64,000 nucleotides of DNA from positions 1,302,001 through 1,366,000 of the forward strand of contig NC_018011.1 of assembly GCF_000265365.1 (NCBI RefSeq), given 5' to 3'. The notes under the pieces were generated by a model. The model was not told where the DNA came from and ran no database searches. It saw nothing but the letters and a program-made list of their open reading frames with translations. Both the position numbers and the translations under genes were made by a program. Of this stretch, positions 17,175 through 27,200 are shown in pieces (the first letter of the stretch is position 1; each line of letters opens with the position of its first letter). Source of the stretch: Alistipes finegoldii DSM 17242. Lineage in GTDB: Bacteria > Bacteroidota > Bacteroidia > Bacteroidales > Rikenellaceae.

Positions 17175-20100
17175 TCAGAAGGTCGCCTTGAGGCCGAAGA
17201 GCACCTTGCGCGTCGGAGGATAGTTGTTGAACGAAGTGGCGCTCGAACTGGTAACGCTGTACATGCCCGTCGAGCTGCCGACCGAGGCGGATTCGGGCGA
17301 AATACCCTTGACGCCGGTCCAGTAGCAGAGCGTGTTGCCCGACACGGAAACGGTCAGACGGCCCAGACCGACCTTGCGGATCCAGCGCAGCGGGAGATCG
17401 TAGGAGAGCGTCACGTCGCGCAGGCAGAGGTAATCGGCCTTCTGCACGTTGATATTCGAAATGCGCGAGTAGTTGCGGTTGCCGCCGTCGGCGTCGTTGG
17501 GAGTCAGGCGGGCGAACTTGGTGTCGTCGCCGGGCTTCTGCCATGTATTCAGGGCATCGTAGACCAGATTCCAGTTGCAGTTGCCCATCGAGGTCTGGAA
17601 GCAGCGCGTATACTGGTAGTTGTAGATCGAATGTCCCAGCGCATAGTCGAGGTAGACCGAAAGGGTCAGGTTCTTGAATTTGAAGGTATTGTTCATACCG
17701 CCCGTCGAATGGGGCACGACATTGCCCAGCAGGAACATGTCCTCGCCGTTGATCTGCTCGCGGCCGTCGGCCGTAAGCGCCGACCCCGCGCGGTTTTTCC
17801 ACTCGTAGTCGCCCACGTCCTTGCGTCCGGCGATCGACAGGCCGTCCGAACGGCGGTAGCCGTGCGAGTTGGAGTCGTAAAGCGCGGCGTCGGCCTGCGC
17901 CTCGGATTCGATGATATGGGAGGTCTTGTAGCCGTAGATGCGTCCCAGCGGCTCGCCGACGGCCGTGCCGCCGAAGCGGTAGCCCGACTCGGACATCGTA
18001 TAGCCGCCGATGCGCCATGCGTCTTTGCCGTCGATATCCTTATAGTAATACTCGTCGGGCAGCGACAGCACCTTGTTGGCGTTGAACGAGTAGGTGAAGT
18101 CGGTCGTCCAGCTGAAGTTCTTGGTGCTGACGTTCACCGACGAAATTTCGAATTCGAGCCCGTAGAAGCGGATCGAACCGACGTTCTGCATGGCCGAGCC
18201 GTATCCCGACGTATCGGGCAGCGAGACGTCGAAGAGCAGGTCTTCCGACTTCTTGCTGTAATAGTCGGCGGCCACGCGCAGGCGGTTGTTGAAGAACGCC
18301 ATGTCGAGACCGATGTCGAACTGCTTGGTCTTCTCCCACGTCAGGCCGAGGTTGGGCAGCGTCGAAGCGAGCGTAGCGCCCGAACCGGCATAGATGCCCG
18401 TCACGCTGTAGGCGCCGAGCGTGTCGTAATAATCGACGTTGTTGTTACCCGTCAGACCGTAGCTCAGGCGGAGTTTCAGCTGGTTGAACTTCTCGACGTT
18501 CCAGAACTTCTCCTCGGAAACGACCCAGCCGGCCGAAACAGCGGGGAAATAGCCCCAGCGGTTATCCTTGGCGAAGAGCGACGAACCGTCGGCGCGCATG
18601 GTGAAGCCCAGCATGTATTTCTCCTTGTAGTTGTAGTTCAGACGTCCGAAATAGGAGATCTGGCACCACGGCGTCTGGGTGTCGGTCCATGCGGTAGGCG
18701 TGGTGCCCGCCCCCAGCGTCGGGGTCTTGTCGGACTCGGCGCCCTGCACGGTCATCGACATGCCGTTGATCTTGCGCTTGAGGAAGTCGTATCCGGCCAT
18801 GGCGCTGAGATTGTGGTCGCCGAAGGATTTGTTGTAATCGACGTGCGCCTGAAAACTCAGGCGGTTGGTCTGCGACCACCCTTCGTAGGTCTGGCGGGTC
18901 TGGCTGATGGCGTTGCCGGCCAGATACTGGTAGCTGTTCTTGTAGGAGTTGTGGTTGGCGATCTGGGCGAAAGCCGACAGGCCGTCGACAATGTCCCACT
19001 TGAGGTTGAAGTTGGCCGTGGAGCGGCGGGTCACATAGTTGTTGGTATAGTAGCGGTCGAACCATGCCGCCGAGATGGTCGTACTGTTGGTGCCCTGACC
19101 GGGCTGGCCGTCTTCGAGGTAGTCGCGGTGGGTGGCGGGCATGAACATGCCGCGGCCCAGAATCGTCCAGTAGTTGCCGATGCCGCTCGAAGGGATCTCG
19201 TTGCCGCTGGTCTCCGAGTAGTCGAAGGTCGTACCGGCCGTAAGGCTCTTGGTGATCTTGAAGGAGGTGTTGCCGTGGAACGTAAAGCGGGAGAAATCGG
19301 TGTTGATGCCGATGCCGCCGTCTTTCATGTAGCTGGCCGAAGCGGCGTAGGTCACCTTGTCGCTGCCGCCGTTCACGCCGAGGTAGTACTGCATCCAGTA
19401 GGAGTCGTCGAACCACTGGCTCTGCTGGTCGTTATCCTGAAAAACGATGATCTTCGACGGATCGACCGGATCGACCACCGAACTCCAGCCGCGGGGCACG
19501 CTTTCGCCCTCCTGCAGGTAGCGGGTCGTCCAGATCGACGAATCGCCGTTGCCGATACCGGCCGAGTTGGCGCCCGTCAGCACCTGCTGTCCGTAGGTAT
19601 ATCCGGGGCAGTCGTTCAGCGCGCGGCGCATGGTGACGACATAGTCGCGGGCGTCCATCAGGTCGAATTTCGTCGCGGGCGAGGTCCATGCGGCCTGCGC
19701 CTCGAACGTAATCTGGGGCCCCTTGGCGCGGTTACCCTTCTTGGTGGTCACCAGAATCACGCCGTTCGACGCGCTGGCTCCGTAAATACCCGCCGAAGCG
19801 GCGTCCTTCAGGATCTCGATCGACTCGATGTCGTTCGTATTGAGTCCGGTCATCTCGCGGCGAACGCCGTCCACGATGATGATCGGCGCATTGGACTGGT
19901 TGATTGACGAACCGCCGCGGATCAGGAACACCGGATCGCTGCCCGGCTGGTTGTTGGCCGTCGAGACGCGTACGCCCGGAACCTTGCCCTTCAGCGCATC
20001 GCCGATCGAATTGACCGGAACACCTTCCAGATCGGCGCCGCTCACCTTCGAGACGGCGCTGGTCAGCGTGCGGCGCGACTGGGTGCCGTAACCGATGACC

Positions 20101-20717
20101 ACCACGTCGTCCAGCACGTTGTTGTCCTCGGCGAGCCGCACGTCGATCTGCGTCCGGTTGCCGACCGCGATCTCCTGAGGCTGATAGCCCAGATAATTGA
20201 ATACCAGCACCGAACCCGGACCGGGAACGACGATTTCGTAATTGCCCTCCACGTCGGACGAAACGCCCGTCTGGGTGCCTTTGACCATGACCGTCGCACC
20301 GACGATCGACTCGCCGGCGCCGGCGGTTATCCGGCCCCTGACGGTCAGCCTACGACCGGAATCCGATTGGGGGGGGGAGTTTTGCCGGGTCAGGATCACG
20401 ACGCCGTCGACGACCTGCCACGCGATGCCTTTGTCGGCGAACAGCGGACCGAGAACGGCATCGACAGCGCCGCCGTCCACACGGATTTCCACATTGCCGA
20501 GCGGCATGACGCCGACCGACGATTCGTACGAAAATGCAATTCCGGTTTGCCGGGTCACCGCATCGACCGCTTCCTTGACGGTTGCATTTCGCAGGGACAG
20601 GGTGACATTGTAGTGTTGTGCATACAGCTCTTCAGCCGCCGACAACGTAAAGACGTTGCACAGCAACAGCATCAACATACAGCATCCCGTCCGAAAAACA
20701 GATAAATTTTTCTTCAT
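17175..20717 (-). CDS. SusC/RagA TonB-linked outer-membrane transporter with N-terminal STN signalling domain
   Basis: 1180 residues. A signal peptide is followed by an STN domain (about 35-110: VTLSLRNATVKEAVDAVTRQ ... WQVVDGVVILT), a carboxypeptidase-regulatory-like domain (about 123-205), a TonB-dependent plug (VVVIGYGTQSRRTLT, ... IIIVDGVRREMTGLN, ... IEILKDAASAGIYGA) and a C-terminal beta-barrel ending in FGLKATF. The STN domain is what allows such transporters to signal to a FecR anti-sigma factor when ligand is bound; FecR and the sigma gene lie directly upstream. The locus therefore reads as self-inducing uptake. A C9 tract in the coding strand (20369-20377, residues 114-117) lies between the STN and regulatory-like domains and may be slippage-prone. 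Confidence 0.95.
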   Translation of the reverse strand: MKKNLSVFRTGCCMLMLLLCNVFTLSAAEELYAQHYNVTLSLRNATVKEAVDAVTRQTGIAFSYESSVGVMPLGNVEIRVDGGAVDAVLGPLFADKGIAWQVVDGVVILTRQNSPPQSDSGRRLTVRGRITAGAGESIVGATVMVKGTQTGVSSDVEGNYEIVVPGPGSVLVFNYLGYQPQEIAVGNRTQIDVRLAEDNNVLDDVVVIGYGTQSRRTLTSAVSKVSGADLEGVPVNSIGDALKGKVPGVRVSTANNQPGSDPVFLIRGGSSINQSNAPIIIVDGVRREMTGLNTNDIESIEILKDAASAGIYGASASNGVILVTTKKGNRAKGPQITFEAQAAWTSPATKFDLMDARDYVVTMRRALNDCPGYTYGQQVLTGANSAGIGNGDSSIWTTRYLQEGESVPRGWSSVVDPVDPSKIIVFQDNDQQSQWFDDSYWMQYYLGVNGGSDKVTYAASASYMKDGGIGINTDFSRFTFHGNTSFKITKSLTAGTTFDYSETSGNEIPSSGIGNYWTILGRGMFMPATHRDYLEDGQPGQGTNSTTISAAWFDRYYTNNYVTRRSTANFNLKWDIVDGLSAFAQIANHNSYKNSYQYLAGNAISQTRQTYEGWSQTNRLSFQAHVDYNKSFGDHNLSAMAGYDFLKRKINGMSMTVQGAESDKTPTLGAGTTPTAWTDTQTPWCQISYFGRLNYNYKEKYMLGFTMRADGSSLFAKDNRWGYFPAVSAGWVVSEEKFWNVEKFNQLKLRLSYGLTGNNNVDYYDTLGAYSVTGIYAGSGATLASTLPNLGLTWEKTKQFDIGLDMAFFNNRLRVAADYYSKKSEDLLFDVSLPDTSGYGSAMQNVGSIRFYGLEFEISSVNVSTKNFSWTTDFTYSFNANKVLSLPDEYYYKDIDGKDAWRIGGYTMSESGYRFGGTAVGEPLGRIYGYKTSHIIESEAQADAALYDSNSHGYRRSDGLSIAGRKDVGDYEWKNRAGSALTADGREQINGEDMFLLGNVVPHSTGGMNNTFKFKNLTLSVYLDYALGHSIYNYQYTRCFQTSMGNCNWNLVYDALNTWQKPGDDTKFARLTPNDADGGNRNYSRISNINVQKADYLCLRDVTLSYDLPLRWIRKVGLGRLTVSVSGNTLCYWTGVKGISPESASVGSSTGMYSVTSSSATSFNNYPPTRKVLFGLKATF
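20369..20377. repeat. G9/C9 homopolymer inside the susC-like gene
   Basis: Nine consecutive G on the plus strand (C9 in the coding strand, codons TCC CCC CCC C). A one-base slip would truncate the transporter just after the STN domain. Confidence 0.9.
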
Positions 20718-20874
20718 GATTAGGACTGTAAAGTTTTAAACTGATCGAGGAAAGCAGCAGCACCGGGCCCGGATGTGCCAACATGATTCGGATGAATGGA
20801 ATCAGGGTTTAGTTCATAGGCAGTTGAAAATTTAGGTTTCTATTCAGCTATTCGGTTTAAGTCGTTTCTTGTTT

Positions 20875-21861
20875 CTATTCCGCGCCGGCCGCCGGAGCGG
20901 GACGGCATTTCACGCCCGACATCTTCTCGATGATGTCCAGCACGTCATCGAGCGTATTGGACTTCAGGAAGTTGAAGTTATACAGCCGGTCGTCGTCGAG
21001 AGGCGCGACGGTCTCTATATCGACGCTGTAGATCTCCTCCACCTTGCGGATGATCTCGGCCACACGGACATCGGACATCGAGATCATGCCGTACTTGAGC
21101 AGCATCAGATACTCCACGTTGACCTCGGAGATGGAGATGTCGTGCGAAGCGGACGAATAGTAGATCTTCTGTCCCGGCTGCATGGTAATCATATTGTCGT
21201 TGTCGCCGAACTGGAGTTTGACCACGCCGCGTTCGAGCACGACCTCCGTATCGTCCGTATCCTTATACATCTTGACGTTGAACGAAGTGCCGACGACCTT
21301 GACCACCACCGTATTGGTCTTCACGAAAAACAGATGATCCCTGTCGGAAGCCACGTCGAAAAAGGCCTCTCCGTCGAGTTTCACCGTGCGGTCGTGCGGA
21401 CTGAACGTCTTGCCGTAGCTCAGGGTCGATCCCTGCGCCAGCCAGACCTGCGTTCCGTCCAGCAGCCGGAGGGATTCGGGTTTGCGGCCGGTATTGGTGA
21501 ACGTATAGTACGATTCCATGGCCGCCTTGTGCATGTCGTGGCCGACGAGGTAGCCGCCCACGACGAGCGCCACGCCCAGCATGGCGGCGGCGCTCCAACC
21601 CGCCCAGCGTATGATCCGCGCACGCTTGGAGCGGTGCGGCGACGCATCCGCGTCGATGCGGGCGTGCAGCGCCTTGAGCGATTTGAGGATCCGCTGCGGA
21701 TCGTTCTCGACGGAATTCCGGTCGCGCACGCTCCACAAAGCCCGGATTTCGCAAAACTCGGCTTTGTTGGCTTCGGACTCGGAAATCCAGCTCAGAACGT
21801 CCTGTTCTTCGGCCGGAGTCGCGTTTCCCTCCAAATACTTATAAATAAGTTCGTTTTTCAA
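20875..21861 (-). CDS. FecR family anti-sigma factor
   Basis: A 328-residue protein with three parts. The N-terminal cytosolic region (about 1-85) has the anti-sigma helix bundle (MKNELIYKYLEGNATPAEEQ). One membrane helix lies at about 88-108 (GWSAAAMLGVALVVGGYLVG). The periplasmic FecR domain (about 130-240: LLDGTQVWLAQGSTLSYG, VKLDGEAFFDVASD, VVGTSFNVKMY) is followed by a C-terminal STN-interacting region (DVRVAEIIRKVEEIYSVDIE). In the Fec-type scheme it holds the ECF sigma factor until the STN domain of the loaded transporter contacts it. It lies between the sigma gene (182 bp upstream) and the SusC gene (157 bp downstream). Confidence 0.92.
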   Translation of the reverse strand: MKNELIYKYLEGNATPAEEQDVLSWISESEANKAEFCEIRALWSVRDRNSVENDPQRILKSLKALHARIDADASPHRSKRARIIRWAGWSAAAMLGVALVVGGYLVGHDMHKAAMESYYTFTNTGRKPESLRLLDGTQVWLAQGSTLSYGKTFSPHDRTVKLDGEAFFDVASDRDHLFFVKTNTVVVKVVGTSFNVKMYKDTDDTEVVLERGVVKLQFGDNDNMITMQPGQKIYYSSASHDISISEVNVEYLMLLKYGMISMSDVRVAEIIRKVEEIYSVDIETVAPLDDDRLYNFNFLKSNTLDDVLDIIEKMSGVKCRPAPAAGAE

Positions 21862-22043
21862 AATAATATTGGTTTAAGATTAGACTTCGGTTATACATGC
21901 GCTCCGGCCTTGGTCGCTCCGTATAACGGCAGTCAGCATCTTGCTCTCTACCAATAATACAAAGCTGGGCAACCCACCCCCTAATCCGAATGCGAAAAAA
22001 TTTTGCAGAAAAAGACCCGATCCGGCTTACGCCCGACCGGAAG

Positions 22044-22580
22044 TCAGAGCAGTTTGTCGCGCAGATTCTTCAGCGCCAGATACATATGATTCTCGACCGT
22101 GCTGACCGTCAGCCCCAGCCGCTCGCCGATCTCCTTGTTCGACATGTTCTCGAAAAAGCGCATGCGGAAAATCTCCCGCCGCTTGTCGGGCAGCTCGTCC
22201 ACCGCCTGCCGCAGCTGCTGCCGCATGTCGTTGTCATAGATTTTGGCAAGGATCGGATTCTTGTCCGGATCGTAATAATCGAACACCATCCGGTCGATCT
22301 GCGAACCGTACCACGAGCGGTACTCCGTGTCGCGCTTGTGCTTCCAGATGTAGTTGATCGCCCGGTTGTAGACAGCCTTCAGCAGGTACTTGTACAACGG
22401 ATCGTCCGTGGAAATCCGGTGGCGGTTTTTCCAGATATTGAAAAACACGTCCTGCACCACGTCTTCGGCCCACTGATCCCGGAGAAACATCCGGGCATAC
22501 GACAGCATGGCCGGATAATACGCCAGATACAGCTCGTCGAAAGAGTCTGCATTCATCAATTGTTTGTCTAAATCGCTCAT
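22044..22580 (-). CDS. ECF-type RNA polymerase sigma-70 factor
   Basis: 178 residues. Region 2 is seen at about 15-80 (FDELYLAYYPAMLSYARMFL, AEDVVQDVFFNIWK, YKYLLKAVYNRAINY) and region 4 at about 120-175 (ELPDKRREIFRMRFFENM, SNKEIGERLGLTVSTVENHM). There is no region 1 or 3, as usual for extracytoplasmic function factors. It heads the locus made of FecR, SusC, SusD, a BACON lipoprotein and a GDPD-like protein, and should direct transcription of susC when FecR is triggered. The ATG at 22580 gives the standard length. Confidence 0.95.
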   Translation of the reverse strand: MSDLDKQLMNADSFDELYLAYYPAMLSYARMFLRDQWAEDVVQDVFFNIWKNRHRISTDDPLYKYLLKAVYNRAINYIWKHKRDTEYRSWYGSQIDRMVFDYYDPDKNPILAKIYDNDMRQQLRQAVDELPDKRREIFRMRFFENMSNKEIGERLGLTVSTVENHMYLALKNLRDKLL

Positions 22581-22688
22581 CGCCTGTTTTTGATTTTCGC
22601 GGAAAGATTCTTATCCCCTGAAATATTCATCGATTTTATTCGGATTTTCCGGATGCGAGACAGCGGTCGGGATATATTTCCACGATCG

Positions 22689-22696
22689 CAAAAATA
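22689..22696 (-). promoter_or_regulatory. -7 box for the sigma/FecR locus
   Basis: TATTTTTG on the minus strand, about 108 bp upstream of the sigma ATG, in an AT-rich patch. This matches TAnnTTTG; no -33 box is obvious. Confidence 0.45.
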
Positions 22697-22930
22697 GAAA
22701 ATTATATTTAAAAGCAAGCCCTCTCCCGGCCGCGGAGAAACCGCTGCCGCAAAAACCGCCCGCGAGACACGACCGATAAAACACTCAGGGCAAAGCATTT
22801 ACCCCAATCCTCCGAATTCATCCGCCGTACGGGTTTTTAGCGATTTATTCATGGAACCGCAACAGCCGGAAAGCTCCCCGCGCCGATCGTCGCCGCCTTT
22901 CCGCATCCGGACTGCACTCCGTACGCCATG

Positions 22931-22965
22931 AAAAAAGGGTCGCGCGGCGCAAGGCCGCACAACCC
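22931..22965 (-). terminator. Terminator of the RND efflux operon
   Basis: A GC-rich stem of 12 pairs with two G-T wobbles (GGGTTGTGCGGC with GCCGCGCGACCC) and a short loop, followed by six T on the minus strand. It lies about 50 bp after the TolC-like stop codon. Confidence 0.65.
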
Positions 22966-23013
22966 CGTACACCGGGCGTCACGGATACCGGAAACCGGCC
23001 GCCGGAATGCAGA

Positions 23014-24291
23014 TTACCGTCCCGTCACGCGCATATACTTGGCAAGCGCCGTGCGGTAGGAGGCGCAGGCCGAAGTGAGGTTGTTGCGGCTCTGCGTGTA
23101 AAGCGTCTCGGCGTCGAGCAGGTCGGTGAGCGGCGCGGTTCCCGCCTTGTAAAAGTTCCGGTTCTGACGCAGATTCTCGGCCGAGGACTCCACCGAACGC
23201 CGCATGAGCAGGATCTGCGCATAGGACTCCTGCACTTCGCTCCACGTCCGTTCGATCTCCACGGCAAGCATCTCCCGCGCCTGCAGTCGGTCGTTTTCGG
23301 CCTGCTGCTCCCTGATGCGGGCCTTTTTCAGCGCATGGGCGCCGCCCCACCACTCCGAAACAGGCACCGAAACCTGCGCGAAGACCATTCCGTCGTCCAC
23401 ACTCTTGTCCGTCACATTGTAGTAGAGATACCCCGCGCCTATGCCTACCGTCGGCAGGCGTTTGCCGCGCTCCATGCGTTTCTCATACTTCCGGGCTTCG
23501 ACGTTCTTCTCCGCAAGCAGGTATTCGGCCCTGCGGTCGAGCGCCTCCTCGACCGGAACATAGTAGGCGGCGGGAGCCTCCGGTTCGCCGAACGCGGCAT
23601 TCGCCACGTCGAATCCGCGCTGATCGACGCCGATATGCTGGGCCAGCAGCATTTTCGACACCTTCAGTCCGTTTTCGACCTTCAGGCGGTTCGACGCGAT
23701 CTCCTGCTGCCGCAGCTCCACGCGCAGCAGGTCGTTGTTGGTCACCAGCCCGGCCTTCACCGAGAGTTCGACCTGACGGCGTATCTCGGCCAGCTGCCGC
23801 TCCACGGCATCGAGGGTCGAAAGGTTGTCGCGGAGCGACACGACCTGCCAGAAACAGGCATCGGTCCGCTCGCGCACCTCGGCTTCGGTCTGCTGCAGCT
23901 GCAACCGTCCGACCTCCTCGCCCAGCCGGGCGAGCTTGTTGCCGGTGACGATCTTCAGTCCGGTGAACAGGGGCTGAACGGCCGTGACGGAGCCGACGAT
24001 GCCGCGCTTGACCAGCGAAACGGGCAGCGTCCCCATCTGCGGAACGGCGAAATCGGCCTGCACCAGTCCGTGCTGCGCCTGAAAGAGGCCGCCCGACGCG
24101 GAAATCTGCGGAAAGTAATTGGTGAACGCTTCGCGGCGCGTCTGCGACGCGGCGTCGAGGTCCAGCCTGCTGTTGCGGAGCGTGCGGTTGTGTTCGACGG
24201 CGGCGGCGCGGCACTCTTCGAGCGAAAGCGTCTGAGCCGCCGCAGGAGCCGCCGCAACGCACAAGAACAGAAATACTACGGCTTTTTTCAT
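23014..24291 (-). CDS. TolC family outer-membrane efflux protein
   Basis: 425 residues starting at the ATG at 24291 (MKKAVVFLFLCVAAAPAAAQ, a Sec signal). The long open frame upstream belongs to the overlapping permease reading region and is not used. The mature protein has the TolC/OEP duplicated helical layout: LSLEECRAAAVEHNRTLRNS at the N-terminus, a central LRVELRQQEIASNRLKVENG helix, and PLTDLLDAETLYTQSRNNLT near the C-terminus, the usual second-repeat motif. Its ATG shares its A with the TGA of the permease gene (TGATG), so the two are translationally coupled. It forms the outer-membrane duct of the tripartite pump. Confidence 0.92.
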   Translation of the reverse strand: MKKAVVFLFLCVAAAPAAAQTLSLEECRAAAVEHNRTLRNSRLDLDAASQTRREAFTNYFPQISASGGLFQAQHGLVQADFAVPQMGTLPVSLVKRGIVGSVTAVQPLFTGLKIVTGNKLARLGEEVGRLQLQQTEAEVRERTDACFWQVVSLRDNLSTLDAVERQLAEIRRQVELSVKAGLVTNNDLLRVELRQQEIASNRLKVENGLKVSKMLLAQHIGVDQRGFDVANAAFGEPEAPAAYYVPVEEALDRRAEYLLAEKNVEARKYEKRMERGKRLPTVGIGAGYLYYNVTDKSVDDGMVFAQVSVPVSEWWGGAHALKKARIREQQAENDRLQAREMLAVEIERTWSEVQESYAQILLMRRSVESSAENLRQNRNFYKAGTAPLTDLLDAETLYTQSRNNLTSACASYRTALAKYMRVTGR

Positions 24292-27200
24292 CACTTGTAG
24301 ATTTTGGAATAGAGCACCGGAAGTATCGTAACGACGAGGATCAGCGAACCGATGCCTCCGGCAAAGATCGTAATGCCCACGGGCGCCCAGAAGGTGCTTC
24401 CGCCCAGCATCATCGGCACGACGCCCACGGCGGTGGTGGCGGTGGTGAGGAAGATCGGCACCATACGCCGCTTGCCGGCGTCGTAGGCCGCCAGACGCCC
24501 CGACCAATGGCATACCTTGCGTTTGTCTTCGGCATGCTGGTACATCAGAATCACGTTGCGGACGATCATGCCCAGCAGGGTGATGAAGCCCAGCACCGAG
24601 GTCAGTCCGATGGTGAAGTCGGCGATCCGCAGCCCCACCACCGCCCCGAACAGACAGAGCGACATCGAAGCCATGACCACCAGCGTAATGCCGAACTTGC
24701 GGAAGTTGACCAGAATGAAGAAGAAGATGATGACCAGCGAAATGGTCAGTCCCGACGCGATCGGGGGAATCGTCTCCCAGTCGAATTCGTAGGCTCCGCC
24801 CAGCTCGGTCGCAATGCCGGCCGGAAGCGTCAGCTCCTTGTCGATCAGCTCGCTTATGCGCGAATTGACACGCATGGCGTTGGCGCCGCGTTTGAGGTCG
24901 GCGGTGACCGTCAGGCAGCGCATGCCGTTGCGGTGCACGATTTTGCTCTCGCTCCACGCCGGCCCGACGTCGGCGATCTGCCGCAGGGGTACGCTGACGC
25001 CGGGCACGGGCGAAGAGACATAGGTGTCCCCGACATCGGAGAGCGAGCGTTCGCCCCGGCGCACGTCGTTTTTGAGTACGACGGGCAGTTTGTAATCGCC
25101 CTCCCAGACGGCCCCTACGGGCACGTCTCCGGCGGCGAGGGCCAGATTGACGGCCGCCAGCGTCCGGGTGACGCCCAGCTGCGGCGCAGTGACGGGGTCG
25201 AGCCGCACATCAACGACCGCACGGGGATCCTCATAATCGGAGTGCACCCACATCAGTTCGGGCATCCGCCGCATGCGGTCCATCAGCCGGTCGCCCGCGG
25301 CGCGCAGCGAGTCGATGTCGCTGCCGTAGAAGCGGAATTCGAGCGACGGCACGTTCTGGTAGTCGAGCTGTTTGAATTTGACGTAGGCTTCGGGGAAACG
25401 GTCGGCCCATGCGTCGGCATATAGGTCGAGGATATCCTCGGTATCGTCGATCGAGGTGGTATTGACGATGAACTGGGCATAGTTCTTACCCGCGATCTGC
25501 GGAGCATAGCTCATCTGGAAACGCGGCGACGAACAGCCCACGAACGAAGTGACGGACTTCACCCGCCCGTCGGCCCGCAGCATCCGGTAGACCGAATCGG
25601 CGACGGCTCCGGTCCGTTCCAGCGGGGTGTCGGGCCGCAGGTAAATCTCCACGGCGAACTGGTCGCGGTCGGCGAAGGGCACCATGCGGAGTTTCAGCTG
25701 CGTGGCCAGCACCAGCGAAACGGCCACCGAGGCAAGGCCCAGCGAAATCGTCAGCCACCCGTGACGGAAAGTCCACGCCAGCACCCGCCGGTAAACGTCG
25801 TGGACACGGTCGGTAACGCTCTTACGCCCCTCCTTGCGGGGCTGAACCGCCGGAATGATCACGATTTCGAGGAACGGAATCACCAGCACGGCCAGCAGCA
25901 GCGAAACCATCAGGTTGATGGTGATCGTCCACGGGAAATAGGTCAGGAAGTCGCGCATCATGCCCGTCATGGTGAACAGAATCGGGTAGAAAATCATGCA
26001 GATGCAGATCGTCGCCAGCAGTAGCGACGGGAAAAACTCCCTTGCGCTCTCGACGGCCGCATACCAGCGCGAGTGGCCGCGCCCGATGTAGTCGAGGTAG
26101 CCGTCGATCACCACGATCGAATTATCGACGATCATGCCCAGCACGACGACCAGCGCCGCAAGGGTCACCGTATTGAGCGGAATGCCGCACAAATACATGA
26201 CGCCCACCGAGATGAAGGTGGAGAGCGGAATCGTGACGGCCGCCACGACGGCCGACCGCAGCGGGAAGAGCAGCATCATGACCAGAATGATGATGGCCAT
26301 GGCCACGAACAGGTCGCGCAGGAACGAATGCACGGAGTCGCCGACGACCTTGGCCTGATCGGCGATGCGCTGCACAGCGACGTCGGACGGAAGCTCCTCC
26401 TCCATGAAAGCGTGCAGCACCTCGTCTACTTCGCGGCCGTACTCCACGATATTGTATCCCCCGCGCATCTCCATCGAGAGGAGCACGCAGCGGTGGCCGT
26501 TGTTGCGGATATAGCTGTCCGGATCGTCGTATTCGCGCACGACGCGCGCCACGTCCTTCACACGCAGGACGTGGCCTTCGGGGTCGCTCCAGACGATCTG
26601 CTCCGCGACCTCGCGCTCCCCGGCCAGCGACGGCGCGATATGGATCGGCGTTTCGGTCTCGCCGTTGCTCACCGAGCCGCCCGCCGGGGTCAGCCCCTGC
26701 GAAGCCAGCGCCGCGGAGAGCACCTTCTCGCCGATGCCGTAGGCCGCCAGCCGGTCGTGATCGGCATATACCGAAATCTGCTCCTGCTGAACGCCGTAAG
26801 GCCGCAGGTTCGAGACCGACTCGATGCGGCGCAGACGGTCGCTCAGGTCGTCCATGTACCCTTTCAGCTCGCGGTACGACCGCGTGTCCGATTCGAGGGT
26901 GATCAGCAGGGCCGAGGTGTCGCCGAAGTCGTCGTTCGTCACGAGCGCCGCAACGCCCGCGGGAAGCTGCATCTTGAACGCCGCAAGGCCGTGCTTGATC
27001 TTCGACCACACTTCGTCCTTGTCGTTCACGTCGTCGTTCAGCTCGACCATCACGTAACACATGCCGTTCTGCGAGGTGGAGGTGGTCTTCGAACGCTTCA
27101 CCTCCTTGTAGGTCATCAGGAACTGTTCGAGCGGCTTGGCCAGCTGTTCTTCGACCTCTTCGCTCGTGGCGCCCGGATAGACGCCCACCACGACGCCCTG

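Larger units (their letters stand above)
22581..23013. other. Intergenic region between the efflux operon and the sigma gene
   Basis: 433 bp without a credible gene. It holds the terminator of the efflux operon (22931-22965) and the -7 box of the sigma gene (22689-22696). The middle part (about 22720-22920) shows nothing I can name. Confidence 0.6.
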
